From: Terriglobia bacterium
GTDB lineage: Bacteria > Acidobacteriota > Terriglobia > Terriglobales > Acidobacteriaceae
Direction: 5' to 3'
NCBI GenBank assembly: GCA_020072645.1
Contig: JAIQGK010000003.1
Span: forward strand, 682,001 to 746,000
DNA length: 64,000 nucleotides
This document shows positions 34,893 to 43,960 of this stretch, piece by piece. The first letter of the stretch is position 1; each line of letters begins with the position of its first letter. Both the position numbers and the translations under genes were made by a program. The notes under the pieces are model-generated. The model did not search any database, was not told the origin of the DNA, and saw nothing but the letters and a program-made list of their open reading frames with translations.

Positions 34893-36261
34893 CATTCTTG
34901 TCTGTGATGACCAGCGCTCGATTTGCGAAATGCTGGATATTTCGCTGCGCAAAGACGGCCATCGCGTTGAGACCGTGAACGGCGGTGAAGCGGCAAAAAA
35001 GAAACTTAGCTCCGCCAATTATGAGCTTTTGATCACCGATATCAAGATGCCGCAGACGGACGGCATTGAAGTGCTGCGTTTTGCTCGCCAGTCGTCGCCG
35101 GAAACCTCCGTCATTCTTATCACCGCCGTTGAAGATTATGAAGCCGCTGTGCAGGCAGTTAAAGGCGGAGCGTTTGATTACATCCATAAAGGCCCCGGCC
35201 TGCTGGAAGAACTAAAGCTCGCCGTGGGACGCGCCCTTGAAACCCTGGTGCTTCAACGGGAAAACTTTGCTTTCAAGCGCGATGCCGCCAGCCGCAACTC
35301 ACTCGATAATTTTATTGGCAGCAGTCCGGTCATTGAAAAACTAAAAGCCACCATCCGCACCGTCGCGCCCACCGCCAGCACCGTGCTGATCTATGGTGAG
35401 AGCGGCACCGGCAAAGAACTCGTCGCCCGCGCCGTGCATTCGTGTTCCACTCGCGCCTCGGAGCCGTTCGTTTCCATCAACTGCGGCGCGTTTCCGGAAA
35501 CGCTTCTCGAAAGTGAACTCTTTGGATACGTAAAAGGCGCTTTCACCGGAGCCAGCCAGAACAAGCGCGGCCTTTTTGAAGTGGCCAGCGGCGGAACAAT
35601 TTTTCTCGATGAAATCGGCGAGATGAGCCTCGCCATGCAGGTAAAGCTGCTGCGCGTGCTCCAGGAGCGCACCATCCGTCCTGTGGGCGGCACGCAGGAA
35701 ACGCCTGTCGATGTGCGCGTGATCGCCGCCACAAATCGTGACCTGCGGGAGATGATCGCCAACGCCACTTTCCGTGAAGACCTTTATTATCGCGTGAGCG
35801 TCATCCCAATCCAGGTGCCCGCGCTGCGTGAGCGCCGTGACGATGTGGAACTGCTGGCCAACCATTTTCTTAAGAAATATTCCACGGCGGCGCAAAAGAG
35901 CATCCTGCGGATTTCGCAGGAGTCACTCGATGCGCTCAAAGCCTTTGAATGGCCCGGCAACGTGCGCCAGTTGGAAAACACCATTGAGCGCGCCGTCGCC
36001 ATGGAAACCGGCAATGAACTCCGGGTCGATCTTGAGGCTGACCGTCCGCGTGCCCGGGCCGTAGCCGCTTCCAGCAACGGCCACAGCAGCCCGGATGTTC
36101 CCAGCGATGGAATTGATTTTGAAAAGTACGTTGCTGGCGTTGAGCGCTCGCTGATTGAATCAGCCCTGCAACAGTCCGGAGGCGTTCAGATCCGCGCTGC
36201 CGAGCTGCTCAAAGTTTCCTATCGATCGTTCAGGCATCTGCTGAAGAAGTACGATATCTAG
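34885..36261 (+). CDS. pilR: NtrC-family sigma54 activator PilR-like
   Basis: 458-aa regulator with receiver (Asp52 in LLITDIKMPQ), AAA+ domain (Walker A GESGTGKE 171-178; intact sigma54-contact loop GAFTGA 218-223; Walker B IFLDEIGEM) and C-terminal Fis-type helix-turn-helix (SGGVQIRAAELLKVSYRSFRHLL). Expected to activate a sigma54 promoter such as pilA, which is not in this window. AGGAGG ribosome site inside the end of pilS. Confidence 0.93.
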   Translation: MASILVCDDQRSICEMLDISLRKDGHRVETVNGGEAAKKKLSSANYELLITDIKMPQTDGIEVLRFARQSSPETSVILITAVEDYEAAVQAVKGGAFDYIHKGPGLLEELKLAVGRALETLVLQRENFAFKRDAASRNSLDNFIGSSPVIEKLKATIRTVAPTASTVLIYGESGTGKELVARAVHSCSTRASEPFVSINCGAFPETLLESELFGYVKGAFTGASQNKRGLFEVASGGTIFLDEIGEMSLAMQVKLLRVLQERTIRPVGGTQETPVDVRVIAATNRDLREMIANATFREDLYYRVSVIPIQVPALRERRDDVELLANHFLKKYSTAAQKSILRISQESLDALKAFEWPGNVRQLENTIERAVAMETGNELRVDLEADRPRARAVAASSNGHSSPDVPSDGIDFEKYVAGVERSLIESALQQSGGVQIRAAELLKVSYRSFRHLLKKYDI

Positions 36262-36272
36262 CTTTTGCTCTT

Positions 36273-36298
36273 GTCCCGAACGGAGTGAGGGAACCCTT
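36273..36298 (+). repeat. REP-like palindrome, single copy F
   Basis: GTCCCGAACGGAGTGAGGG then AACCCTTT, 12 bases after the pilR stop; inner stem AC/GT instead of GC/GC. Confidence 0.7.
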
Positions 36299-36392
36299 TT
36301 GTTCCGAAGAATTGGTTGATGGCGAATCCTTAGCATTGCTGTTTACTGGCATCGGATTTATCGCCGCCTATCGACAATCGTGCCTCTTTTTC

Positions 36393-36421
36393 CTTTGCGT
36401 CCTTCGCGAACTTTGCGGTAA
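36393..36421. repeat. GGACGCAAAG-type repeat, second locus
   Basis: Reads TTTGCGTCCTTCGCGAAC then TTTGCGGTAA, matching the right arm of the 2150-2229 element. Only one arm is visible. It is followed after 9 bases by a heptamer block, as at the first locus. Confidence 0.55.
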
Positions 36422-36430
36422 AAAAGTTTG

Positions 36431-36451
36431 GCCAGTTGCCAATTGCTCAGG
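36431..36451. repeat. Imperfect heptamer tandem repeat, block 4
   Basis: GCCAGTT-GCCAATT-GCTCAGG; short, two good units and a partial third. Confidence 0.45.
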
Positions 36452-36680
36452 GATTCTTCGGCTTCGGTCGCGCGTAGTTATCCATCTCCGCCGTCCACTT
36501 CAAAAAACGGCAAAGCTGTTTTCTTTCCCGCACCATGAATCCCCAGAACTCCACAAAGCCGATCTTGTCCATCTTCAGGCCGGAATACGTTTCCATGCGC
36601 CAGCGCAGATAGGGGCTGCGCCATGGAGCCAGGCGATGTCCGCGAGTCGAGTTCCAGAAGAATCGTAAGAGTTCGCGCAT
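36447..36680 (-). CDS. Small Trp/Arg-rich protein, intact member of a dispersed family
   Basis: 77-aa protein beginning MRELLRFFWNSTRGHR, continuing APWRSPYLRWRMETYSG, then MDKIGFVEFWGFMVRERKQL and ending PKPKNP. Very rich in Arg, Trp and Phe; no membrane span or known motif. At least three decayed copies of the same gene, all on the minus strand, lie at 41.1, 42.2 and 46.5 kb, and they share about 25 bases before the ATG containing TTGTTTATACTCGATACCAC. A TATACT there is close enough to the ATG for a leaderless mRNA. I believe similar small proteins occur in other Acidobacteriota, but cannot name a family. Confidence 0.65.
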   Translation of the reverse strand: MRELLRFFWNSTRGHRLAPWRSPYLRWRMETYSGLKMDKIGFVEFWGFMVRERKQLCRFLKWTAEMDNYARPKPKNP

Positions 36681-36887
36681 GTGGTATCGAGTATAAACAA
36701 CCGGCTGGCCATGGCGCTTCCGAGAAGCCCGTTTCTCGGGCGTTTGGGGTCCACAGCCCTAATTGGGTTTTCTCTACACTTGCGCGTTTACCAGGACGTA
36801 TAAGTGAATTCGCTCACAAGCTACTCCGGATGAGTGAGTTGTCCTGATCTCGTCATTTCGCGATGCATCTTGACGATTTGATATTCG

Positions 36888-36909
36888 AATAACTACCATC
36901 GGTGTTATT
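36888..36909. promoter_or_regulatory. Candidate PadR operator
   Basis: AATAAC-taccatcggt-GTTATT, perfect 6-bp arms, ending 18 bases before the PadR gene. A TTGACG lies at 36870-36875. Consistent with autoregulation but not the best-known PadR motif. Confidence 0.4.
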
Positions 36910-36927
36910 GAGGGTAGAGTCTCTTCC

Positions 36928-37284
36928 ATGCCGAAAGAGTCGAAGCAACGCAGTGCCGTTCTGCAGGGAACGCTGGACATGATGATCCTGAAAACGCTTC
37001 TGTATGGGCCGGCGCACGGACATCAGATCGGCAAGCATATTCAGAGGGCCACGAATGAGTTTCTGCAGATGCAGCATGGTTCTCTTTATCCCGCCTTGCA
37101 TCGGCTGGAGAAGAGAGGGTGGGTGGTGTCCAAGTGGGAGACGGCGCCGGACCGCAACCGCGAGTTCAAGTACTACCGGTTGACGGATAAAGGCAAGAAG
37201 CAGCTTGTGGTCGAAGAATCGCAGTGGAAGCAGATGGCGGACGCGGTGGCTCGCGTGATGTGGCCTGCGGCCGAGGAGAGCTGA
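36928..37284 (+). CDS. PadR-family regulator
   Basis: 118-aa PadR winged-helix regulator without the long C-terminal coiled coil (short PadR-like type). QGTLDMMILKTLLYGPAHGHQIGKHI is the first helix and start of the HTH, QHGSLYPALHRLEKRGWV the recognition part and wing. It is followed after 1 base by the orphan permease gene, an arrangement repeated many times in acidobacterial genomes, and probably represses that operon. Confidence 0.93.
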   Translation: MPKESKQRSAVLQGTLDMMILKTLLYGPAHGHQIGKHIQRATNEFLQMQHGSLYPALHRLEKRGWVVSKWETAPDRNREFKYYRLTDKGKKQLVVEESQWKQMADAVARVMWPAAEES

Positions 37285-37285
37285 T

Positions 37286-39919
37286 ATGCGATGGTGGCCG
37301 TGGAAGAATCGGGATGAGGACCTGGCGCGAGAACTCCAGTCTGACCTTGAACTGGAAGAAGAGGAACAACAGGAGTTCGGGTTGTCCGCGGAAGAGGCCC
37401 GTTTTGCCGCCGTGCGCGCTTTCGGAAACCCTACTGTGATACGTGAGCAGACGCGGGCCGTGTGGACCTGGAACTGGCTCGAGCGATTGCTGCGCGACCT
37501 TAAATATGGCGTGCGCACGTTGTGGCGCTCGCCGAGTTTCTCGATCGTATCGGTGCTCGTGATGGCGCTCGGTATCGGCGCAACCACATCGCTGTTCACC
37601 ATTGTGCGTGCTGTGCTTCTGCGGCCCCTGCCGTTTCGCGATCCCGGCAGGCTGGTGATGCTCTACGATCATTTTCGCCACGACGAACGCGGGGATGGGT
37701 TTAGTACCGTTGCCGCCGGCGACTACCGCGACTGGCGCGCGCAGAGCCACGGCTTTGAAGACATGGCCGCCATGCGCGCATACGGAGGCATCATCTCCGG
37801 CGTGCAGAGTGAGCTACCTGAAGTTGTGCAGAGCGCTGCAGGTTCGGCCAATCTCTTTCCCCTGCTCGGCGTGTCGCCGGTTTTGGGGCGGACCTTTACT
37901 GACGCTGAAGACCAGCCGGAAGGGCAGCCCGTTGTGCTGCTGACCTGGAGCATCTTTCAGCGCCGCTTTGCCGGCGATCCGTCGATCATCGGCAAGCAGG
38001 TTCATCTGGACACGAAACCAACTACAGTCATTGGCGTGCTGCCGAGCTGGTTTACGTATCCCGATGCCAAGATTCAATTCTGGCTGCCGTATGCGCAGAC
38101 CTTCTCGTACTCGCCGGGCGACTACGGGCACGCCGACCACCAGAGCATGGTGGTGGCACGACTCAAGCCGGGTGTGAGCGCAGCGGTGGCGACGAGCGAG
38201 GTGAGTGCGCTGCAGTATCAGATCCACCTTGCCAATGCGTCGAAGCCTGTAGCCGAAGACGTGTGGTTCCGGCCGATGATCGACGATCTTGCGAAGAATG
38301 TGCGCACGCCTCTACTGGTACTGCTGGGTGCAGTGGGCTGCATGCTCCTGATTGCCTGCCTGAACCTCACCAATCTGCTGGTGGCGAGGTCGGCGACTCG
38401 GCGCAGGGAGGTTGCGGTCCGCGGTGCGCTTGGCGGCAGCCGTGTTGTTCTTATCTGCGAGCAGATGACGGAGAGTTTGCTGATCTGTCTGGCCGGTGGA
38501 GCACTGGGCCTGCTGCTGTCGCTGGCTTCGACCTACTGGCTCGCGGCACATTGGCGCAATCTGCCGCGCGCCGAGTCGGTGCATGTCGATGCGTGGGTTC
38601 TCGCGTTTACCTTGGCCCTGGTAGCCGCGGCAGCATTGCTGGCCGGCCTTGTGCCCGCAATTTCGTCCACCGGAAGAGGGCTGCTTTCCGGGCTGCGAGA
38701 TTCCTCGCGAACGATGGGCAGCAGCGCCTCCCGGGCGCGGCTGCGCAAGACGATGCTGACAGTGGAAATCGCCCTTACGGTAGTCCTGCTGATCTCGGCG
38801 AGTTTGCTGTTCAAGAGCTTCCTGCATCTACGCACAACCGATCTCGGGTGCCGCATCGACCACGTGATCACCATGAAATTCGGCCTGCCCGAAATCCAGT
38901 ACGATACGCGCGAAAAGGTCGTGCGCTTCCACGAGGCGTTGCTCGAGCGACTACGACGCCTGCCTGGCGTGCGCGGCGCGGGATTGGTTTCCGTTCCACC
39001 GGGGGCGGGCTTCTCATTTGGCCGGGTATTCAGCATCCTGGAGCGGCCCGCACCCAGCTACAGCCTTCAGTACGAAGCCATCATTTTCACTGCCGACCCG
39101 CAGTACTTCAGCGTGATGCAGATTCCACTGCTGCGCGGGCGCGTCTTCACAGAACACGAGCGACTCACTAACGATCACTACGTCGTTGTGAGCAAGACGT
39201 TCGTCGATCAGTACCTCGCGGGCGACGACCCGGTCGGCAAGCATGTCCGCGTGGACTGGGATACCGATCGGGAAGTTTACGAGATTCTCGGTGAAGTTGG
39301 AGATACGGTCTCTGACATTACCAAGCCGATTCAACCCACGATGTACTTCCCTATTTTGTCGGGCATTCCCGATTACACTTCGGAGGCGACGATCGTTGCG
39401 TACACTTCCGCTGATCCGCTGACGATGTCGATGCCGATCCAAAAACAAATCTCGGCGCTCGAACCCGAGTTGCCCGTCTATAACGCGCTGACCATGGACC
39501 AGATTCTCGGCAAGACCTCTGCCAGCCAGGGTTTCGCGGCCAATCTGGTGTTGGCCTTTGCCGCCCTGTCGCTTCTTTTGGCGGCGGTCGGCCTCTATGG
39601 AGTGCTCTCCTACCTGACCGCGCAGCGGACGGCGGATATCGGTCTTCGCATTGCGGTTGGCGCGCAGCGATCACAGCTCCTGCGGCTTGTTCTTTTCGAA
39701 GGGCTGCGCCCTGCGCTTATCGGATTGATTTTTGGCGTGGCTGCCAGCGCCCTGGCCACGCAACTGCTGCGATCAATGCTCTATGGAACCCAGCCGCTCG
39801 ATCCTGTGGCGTTTGCGGGCGCAGCGGCGATGCTGATGGCTGTCGCAGTGCTGGCCTGCTTGATCCCGGCGTGGAGGGCATCGCGCATCGATCCAATTCA
39901 GGCATTGCGAACTGAATAG
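37286..39919 (+). CDS. ADOP-type orphan permease (FtsX/MacB-like)
   Basis: 877-aa permease of the acidobacterial duplicated orphan permease type. A short soluble lead (about 1-75) is followed by two MacB-PCD/FtsX modules: span near 83-110, periplasmic domain to about 340, three spans (about 342-365, 393-415, 430-458), then a second set with span near 488-508, periplasmic domain and three spans near 757-870. There is no ATPase domain and no ABC ATPase gene beside it, which is characteristic. Paired with PadR. Substrate unknown. Confidence 0.9.
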   Translation: MRWWPWKNRDEDLARELQSDLELEEEEQQEFGLSAEEARFAAVRAFGNPTVIREQTRAVWTWNWLERLLRDLKYGVRTLWRSPSFSIVSVLVMALGIGATTSLFTIVRAVLLRPLPFRDPGRLVMLYDHFRHDERGDGFSTVAAGDYRDWRAQSHGFEDMAAMRAYGGIISGVQSELPEVVQSAAGSANLFPLLGVSPVLGRTFTDAEDQPEGQPVVLLTWSIFQRRFAGDPSIIGKQVHLDTKPTTVIGVLPSWFTYPDAKIQFWLPYAQTFSYSPGDYGHADHQSMVVARLKPGVSAAVATSEVSALQYQIHLANASKPVAEDVWFRPMIDDLAKNVRTPLLVLLGAVGCMLLIACLNLTNLLVARSATRRREVAVRGALGGSRVVLICEQMTESLLICLAGGALGLLLSLASTYWLAAHWRNLPRAESVHVDAWVLAFTLALVAAAALLAGLVPAISSTGRGLLSGLRDSSRTMGSSASRARLRKTMLTVEIALTVVLLISASLLFKSFLHLRTTDLGCRIDHVITMKFGLPEIQYDTREKVVRFHEALLERLRRLPGVRGAGLVSVPPGAGFSFGRVFSILERPAPSYSLQYEAIIFTADPQYFSVMQIPLLRGRVFTEHERLTNDHYVVVSKTFVDQYLAGDDPVGKHVRVDWDTDREVYEILGEVGDTVSDITKPIQPTMYFPILSGIPDYTSEATIVAYTSADPLTMSMPIQKQISALEPELPVYNALTMDQILGKTSASQGFAANLVLAFAALSLLLAAVGLYGVLSYLTAQRTADIGLRIAVGAQRSQLLRLVLFEGLRPALIGLIFGVAASALATQLLRSMLYGTQPLDPVAFAGAAAMLMAVAVLACLIPAWRASRIDPIQALRTE

Positions 39920-40104
39920 GCGACGGATATCCGCGAAATTGGAAAAAAGTCGATGAGCCCACCATCGCCAAATCACTTGTCGAGCCGGGATTTGTAACGG
40001 GAAGTCGGCCTGTGTAGAGTTATCGCCAAAAGGAGCCAAAACTCTCAAGAAGTCCTGTTCTGGGAGCGCAGCAGCGGATGCGCCGCCGCTTGCTCCCATA
40101 CGAG

Positions 40105-40140
40105 GCAATCCTTCCCCAAGCTGATATGAGGAAGGATTGC
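40105..40140. terminator. Hairpin between convergent genes
   Basis: GCAATCCTTCC (40105-40115) and GGAAGGATTGC (40130-40140) give 11 perfect pairs with a 14-base loop. It stands in the 288-base gap between the permease and the minus-strand transglycosylase and can serve both directions; no T-run. Confidence 0.6.
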
Positions 40141-40207
40141 TACCGATGTTGACCAGAACCAGGCGAGAGTGAATGGGGCTGCTGCATTGATAATCCCCCA
40201 GCGACGA

Positions 40208-40933
40208 TTACCATCCCATTTGGTCCATCCGCTCGAGGATGATCGTGCTGTATTTATTCATGCGCTCGGGGCGTCGCTTCAGGGGCGCGGGCAGAATTGC
40301 AGCAAGCCGTGCTGCCTCTTCCCGGCCTATATTCCGGGCTGCGGTTCCGTTGTAATAACGACACGCCGAATCTGCACCGTAAATGCCAGGACCCCATTCC
40401 ACCTCGTTGAGGTATAGCTCGAGAATGCGTTGTTTGCCGAGAACGAATTCGGCCACTGGCACCAGCGTGGCTTCTGCGCCCTTTCGGAGGAAAGAGCGGC
40501 CTGTTCCGAAAAATAAGTTTTTAATGAGTTGCTGAGTGAGGGTGGAAGCTCCACGCGTGCGTTCGCCTTCCAAATCACCTTCGGCAGCTATTTGCATCTC
40601 ATGCCAGTCAAATCCATGGTGCTGGTAAAAGTGTGCGTCCTCTGCGGCGATTACGGCGTGCTGGAGATTGGGCGAGATTTCTCTGAGTGGAACGAATTTG
40701 TAGCGTTCGTGATATGGCCTCTGGTGAATCCAGGCTTGCAAGCGACGCTGGATGTGCACCGTGGTTGTGGGCGGATTGATCCATCGGGCTGCCACAAGGA
40801 TCAGCGCGGCAAGCGACCAAAGAAGCCCCAAGCCAATGACGAACCATCGAATAAAGGGGCGGAGGCGGCGCGTCCGAAGAGGCGGCTTGACCTGAGTGAT
40901 TGGCAAGACCTGCGTAGTTGGCAATTCAGTCAC
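40208..40933 (-). CDS. mtgA: Monofunctional peptidoglycan glycosyltransferase
   Basis: 241-aa GT51 enzyme that polymerises lipid II into glycan strands. One N-terminal membrane span (about 28-48) and the GT51 domain. Catalytic Glu98 is in AAEDAHFYQHHGFDW; GASTLTQQLIKNLF and RILELYLNEVEWGPGIYGA are the next two conserved motifs. No transpeptidase domain. Expressed alone. Confidence 0.93.
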   Translation of the reverse strand: MTELPTTQVLPITQVKPPLRTRRLRPFIRWFVIGLGLLWSLAALILVAARWINPPTTTVHIQRRLQAWIHQRPYHERYKFVPLREISPNLQHAVIAAEDAHFYQHHGFDWHEMQIAAEGDLEGERTRGASTLTQQLIKNLFFGTGRSFLRKGAEATLVPVAEFVLGKQRILELYLNEVEWGPGIYGADSACRYYNGTAARNIGREEAARLAAILPAPLKRRPERMNKYSTIILERMDQMGW

Positions 40934-41119
40934 ATTTCAGAATAAAGCCTGCCGGGTTGCCTGAGTAGAATGCATACTACATTTGCGCGTGCGAGATCAT
41001 CCATCAGCGGTGACCAATGTTACGGTCAAGCTGGAGAGAAAGGGAAAACACTGAGCTAGTGGAGAAAATATACAGGCGCTGCGGGGACACATTCTCATCC
41101 GCGAGGCCTCGAACATTAA

Positions 41120-41176
41120 GGGAGCAAAGCGATGTCCTGGGGTCGAGTTCCAGAAAAATCGTAAGAGTTCGCGCAT
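41120..41176 (-). pseudogene. Truncated copy of the small Trp/Arg-rich gene (copy 2)
   Basis: Reads MRELLRFFWNSTPGHRFAP and then diverges from the intact copy. The upstream 25 bases (TTGTTTGTACTCAATACCAC) are also conserved. Only about the first 18 codons match. Confidence 0.6.
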
Positions 41177-41364
41177 GTGGTATTGAGTACAAACAACAGC
41201 GCATTCCGCCAGCTAATAGCAGCACTAATCGGCGCTAATCCATAATTCAGTGCCGATGGCCCACGATTCGCGAATGGGACTTCGAATGTCGGGAATGGAA
41301 TGGCTGAGATCGCACCCAGCAAAAGATACGCGTTCAGAGTTGATGGTCGCGGCAGGTGTTCAGT

Positions 41365-42054
41365 TTATTTCCGGACCATGGCTACCTCGTAATGGATCTT
41401 TTCCACGCTGCCGTCGTTACCGTGCAACTCCGAATCCATAACGAGTTTCACAGGACACCCTTGCGCCGTGACCCATGCTGTTCCTTTTTGAAAGCCGCCC
41501 GTGCCCAGAACGCTTTGGTAGAGCGACTTTTCCGTGTCGGTGCCCCGCGCGGTATCAATGGAATACTTGATTGCATCATAGCCGTTCATTTTTTCCGGGC
41601 CTTCGCGCACAGTCGCGGAGTTGTTCCTGACAAGCGCGATCGCGCTGGACATTCCGGAGATCCCCATCAGGCCGGACCACGCGCCTTGCCAGCTGGCCGC
41701 GTCCGAATGCACGCCATGAATCGAAGTAGACCCGCTGTTATTTTTAAAGCTGCCATCGATGGTCTGCGGGGTGATGTCTGCTTCCTCGTGCACAGGGTTC
41801 GACGATTCCTTGTTGTAGGAATAGTGGAAGGCCTCTGGCGGATTCTGGATGTGGTCCATCACGCAGTTCAGATTAATTCCCGCGTCCCCGCCGCCCTGCG
41901 CCGTCGCCGTGGAATTTGGCTGCGCGCCAGACTTCCCGTCGGTATTCTTGGCTGCCGGGCCGCACTTGCATGCGGAGACGGCCAGCAATGCCAGCCCTGC
42001 CGCCGCAAGAACACCACGCCTAAGAAATGCCCTGCCATCCGAGGAAAATGTCAT
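41365..42054 (-). CDS. Hypothetical lipoprotein
   Basis: 229 aa. Signal peptide with a twin-Arg-like FLRRGVLAAAGLALLAVSAC ending in a lipobox Cys, then a low-complexity linker (PAAKNTDGKSGAQPNSTATAQGGG) and a beta-rich domain with FHYSYNKESSNPVHEEADITPQ and a C-terminal VEKIHYEVAMVRK. Strong AAGGAG ribosome site. The pattern resembles lipid/lipoprotein-binding LolA/LppX-type beta sheets, but I cannot assign it. An antisense frame of 254 codons across it is a shadow. Confidence 0.78.
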   Translation of the reverse strand: MTFSSDGRAFLRRGVLAAAGLALLAVSACKCGPAAKNTDGKSGAQPNSTATAQGGGDAGINLNCVMDHIQNPPEAFHYSYNKESSNPVHEEADITPQTIDGSFKNNSGSTSIHGVHSDAASWQGAWSGLMGISGMSSAIALVRNNSATVREGPEKMNGYDAIKYSIDTARGTDTEKSLYQSVLGTGGFQKGTAWVTAQGCPVKLVMDSELHGNDGSVEKIHYEVAMVRK

Positions 42055-42214
42055 CTCGATTCTCCTTTATTTATCTTGCATCACAAGCGGCGCAGCCTAT
42101 TCACCGACGTGCGGAACTAACGCATTTCGTGTCACGCCATGATTGTCAGTACGACTTCACGCTCTTTGCCCGCGAGCGTTGGATCGCTCCTTGATTTGCC
42201 GAAATCTCCCCAAT

Positions 42215-42335
42215 CCGATCTTGTCCATCTTCAGGCGGAATACGTTTCCATGCGCCAGCGCAGGTAGGGTCTGCGCCACGGCGCAAGGCGATGTCCACGG
42301 GTCGAGTTCCAGAAGAACCGTAAAAGTTCGCGCAT
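42215..42335 (-). pseudogene. Frameshifted copy of the small Trp/Arg-rich gene (copy 3)
   Basis: Matches the intact gene from MRELLRFFWNSTRGHRLAPW through RWRMETYS; one lost G then shifts the frame to a stop, while the downstream LKMDKIG coding bases survive in another frame. Upstream TTGTTTATACTCGATACCAC is identical to the intact copy. Confidence 0.7.
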
Positions 42336-42496
42336 GTGGTATCGAGTATAAACAACAGGGCATTTTGCGGGTCACAAAACAGAGCTGGCACAGGCCAGTT
42401 TCCTGGTGGCGGATGCCATGACTGGAGGGCCTTGGCGCTTCCCGGAAACTCGTTTGTAGATAGTTTCCGGTTGGCCGACAACCAGTTCCCTAACAA

Positions 42497-42517
42497 TTAA
42501 TGTGCAATTCCGGGCAG
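42497..42517. repeat. Direct repeat flanking the HAF-repeat gene (left)
   Basis: TTAATGTGCAATT..GGGCAG; matches 44041-44061 at about 18 of 21 positions in the same orientation. Confidence 0.4.
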
Positions 42518-42548
42518 AATCAGCTCACATGTCAGAAATATTCTTGGT

Positions 42549-42592
42549 TGCTAAAAGAACCCGTGTGGCGTGCCGTTTATCACGCCGCACGG
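42549..42592 (-). terminator. Intrinsic terminator of the HAF-repeat gene
   Basis: On the minus strand CCGTGCGGCGTG pairs with CACGCCACACGG (one mismatch), 8-base loop, followed by GTTCTTTTAG. Confidence 0.65.
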
Positions 42593-42682
42593 ATTCATGG
42601 TTCCTAACCGGGTGTGTGCCGTCATGTCTGGGGAATCAGACTGAGCAGAGATCAGGCACATACTCGGGGGGAACAAATGCCT

Positions 42683-43960
42683 TTATCGCTCAAATCGGCC
42701 GGGGCCGAAACTCCGCAAGTGGTTGCACGCATTCCCGGACAGATTGGAATGCGGGTGTGTACGCGCGAAATCTGCCATCGACCTGCCTATGCTTGCGTCC
42801 ACTGGGGTTAAGAGAATTGAGTGGATGTCTCCCGCATGGGGTCCGGTGACCACCGTTGCCATACCCGAGATTTGTCCACGCTCATTGATATTGCTGGCAT
42901 TGATAATGAGGAGACCGGAATTTTCGGGAATTAGCGTGTTCAGGTCGGTCAGCACATGGTTCTGCCAAATAAAGCCGCCGGACCAGTTGAAGCCCGAGTC
43001 AAAGGTGCTTCCCACCACTTGGCCCTTGCTGTTGATGCCGGTGGCGCTGGAGGCACTCTCTCCCGGCAGAATGCCCAGGACTGTGAGTGTACCGTCCGGC
43101 TGCCAAAGAGAGGCGACGCGGGTTGAGCCGTCAGCGGTGCGGACTTGTCCGACACTCTGACCCAGGTTGTTAATGGCGAAACCAAAATTGGAACGCTCAA
43201 CTCCCAGGTCTTGAAGCGGGAAGGCAGTGCCGTTTCGCCACATTACGGCGTGCTTCGCTGCGAAGCAGTCTCCTGAGTAGCCCACGGCCTGGCCTAGATC
43301 GTTAATCCCAAATGCGACCCCGTCGGGATCGGCGCCTATCGTAGGAAGAGGCTGGGCTTGGCCTTTTTCCCATAATACCGGCAAGTCCGAAGGCGTAGGC
43401 GGGCATGTGGGATCGGCGTTAGCCGTTTCCGCAAATCCTACGACTTCTCCGCGGTTATTGATGGCGCTGGCCTGCCCGTTATTGCCGCCCACTGTCGGGA
43501 GAGCGCTCATTTGGCCGTCCCGCCACAGAAACGGAACGCACGTAAGGAATGTGCCGAAGCCGCAAATGTCTTCACCGTTCGGATCCGGAACAGCTGTTTC
43601 GGACATACCGACGGCCTCCCCGCGGTCGTTGATCCCACCCCAGTTGATCCAACTGTTGCCGGAGTCGGGCTTTCCAAGCGTGCCCAGGTCGATGTTGACT
43701 CCGTCGCGGTTGATCACCGCGCGGCCCCTTGCAACTGTCGTAAAAAGATTATTCTCGGGAGGGTTCACAAACCCATCCATGTTCTCCGTCCAGCCTTGAT
43801 TATTGAGGCCCATGGCCATGCTAAAGTTGTCGTTGCTTTTGTTAGTGCCCAGATCGGTCACTTTGTAGCTCACTTGAGCCACTGCATTGCTGACGCAAGC
43901 TAGAACCATCGTCGTAACCCACAGCATCCAGAAATTCCGCAACTGTTTAAAAGTGCTCAT
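42683..43960 (-). CDS. Secreted HAF-repeat protein
   Basis: 425-aa exported protein with a signal peptide ending near AVA-QV (residue 29). The mature part is built of about seven repeats of the HAF type, each with INN.GEVVG / INDLGQAVG / INSKGQVVG followed by an F-L-W element (PFLWRDG, PVLWEKG, AVMWRNG, FIWQNH), which is a probable beta-propeller. Such proteins are secreted and of unknown function, often near regulators. The last 40 residues diverge from the repeat pattern. Confidence 0.85.
   Translation of the reverse strand: MSTFKQLRNFWMLWVTTMVLACVSNAVAQVSYKVTDLGTNKSNDNFSMAMGLNNQGWTENMDGFVNPPENNLFTTVARGRAVINRDGVNIDLGTLGKPDSGNSWINWGGINDRGEAVGMSETAVPDPNGEDICGFGTFLTCVPFLWRDGQMSALPTVGGNNGQASAINNRGEVVGFAETANADPTCPPTPSDLPVLWEKGQAQPLPTIGADPDGVAFGINDLGQAVGYSGDCFAAKHAVMWRNGTAFPLQDLGVERSNFGFAINNLGQSVGQVRTADGSTRVASLWQPDGTLTVLGILPGESASSATGINSKGQVVGSTFDSGFNWSGGFIWQNHVLTDLNTLIPENSGLLIINASNINERGQISGMATVVTGPHAGDIHSILLTPVDASIGRSMADFARTHPHSNLSGNACNHLRSFGPGRFER

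Noticed and set aside
34000-36261. Second sigma54 promoter (-24/-12) within the window for PilR
   Set aside because: I looked for TGGC-N7-TTGC near gene starts and found only matches inside coding sequence.
38263-39171. 302-codon frame inside the permease gene
   Set aside because: Shadow frame of a GC-rich gene with clear membrane-protein coding in the main frame.
41356-42120. 254-codon plus-strand frame opposite the 229-aa lipoprotein
   Set aside because: The minus-strand frame has a strong ribosome site, signal peptide and lipobox; the plus-strand product is His/Arg/Cys-rich with no recognisable motif.
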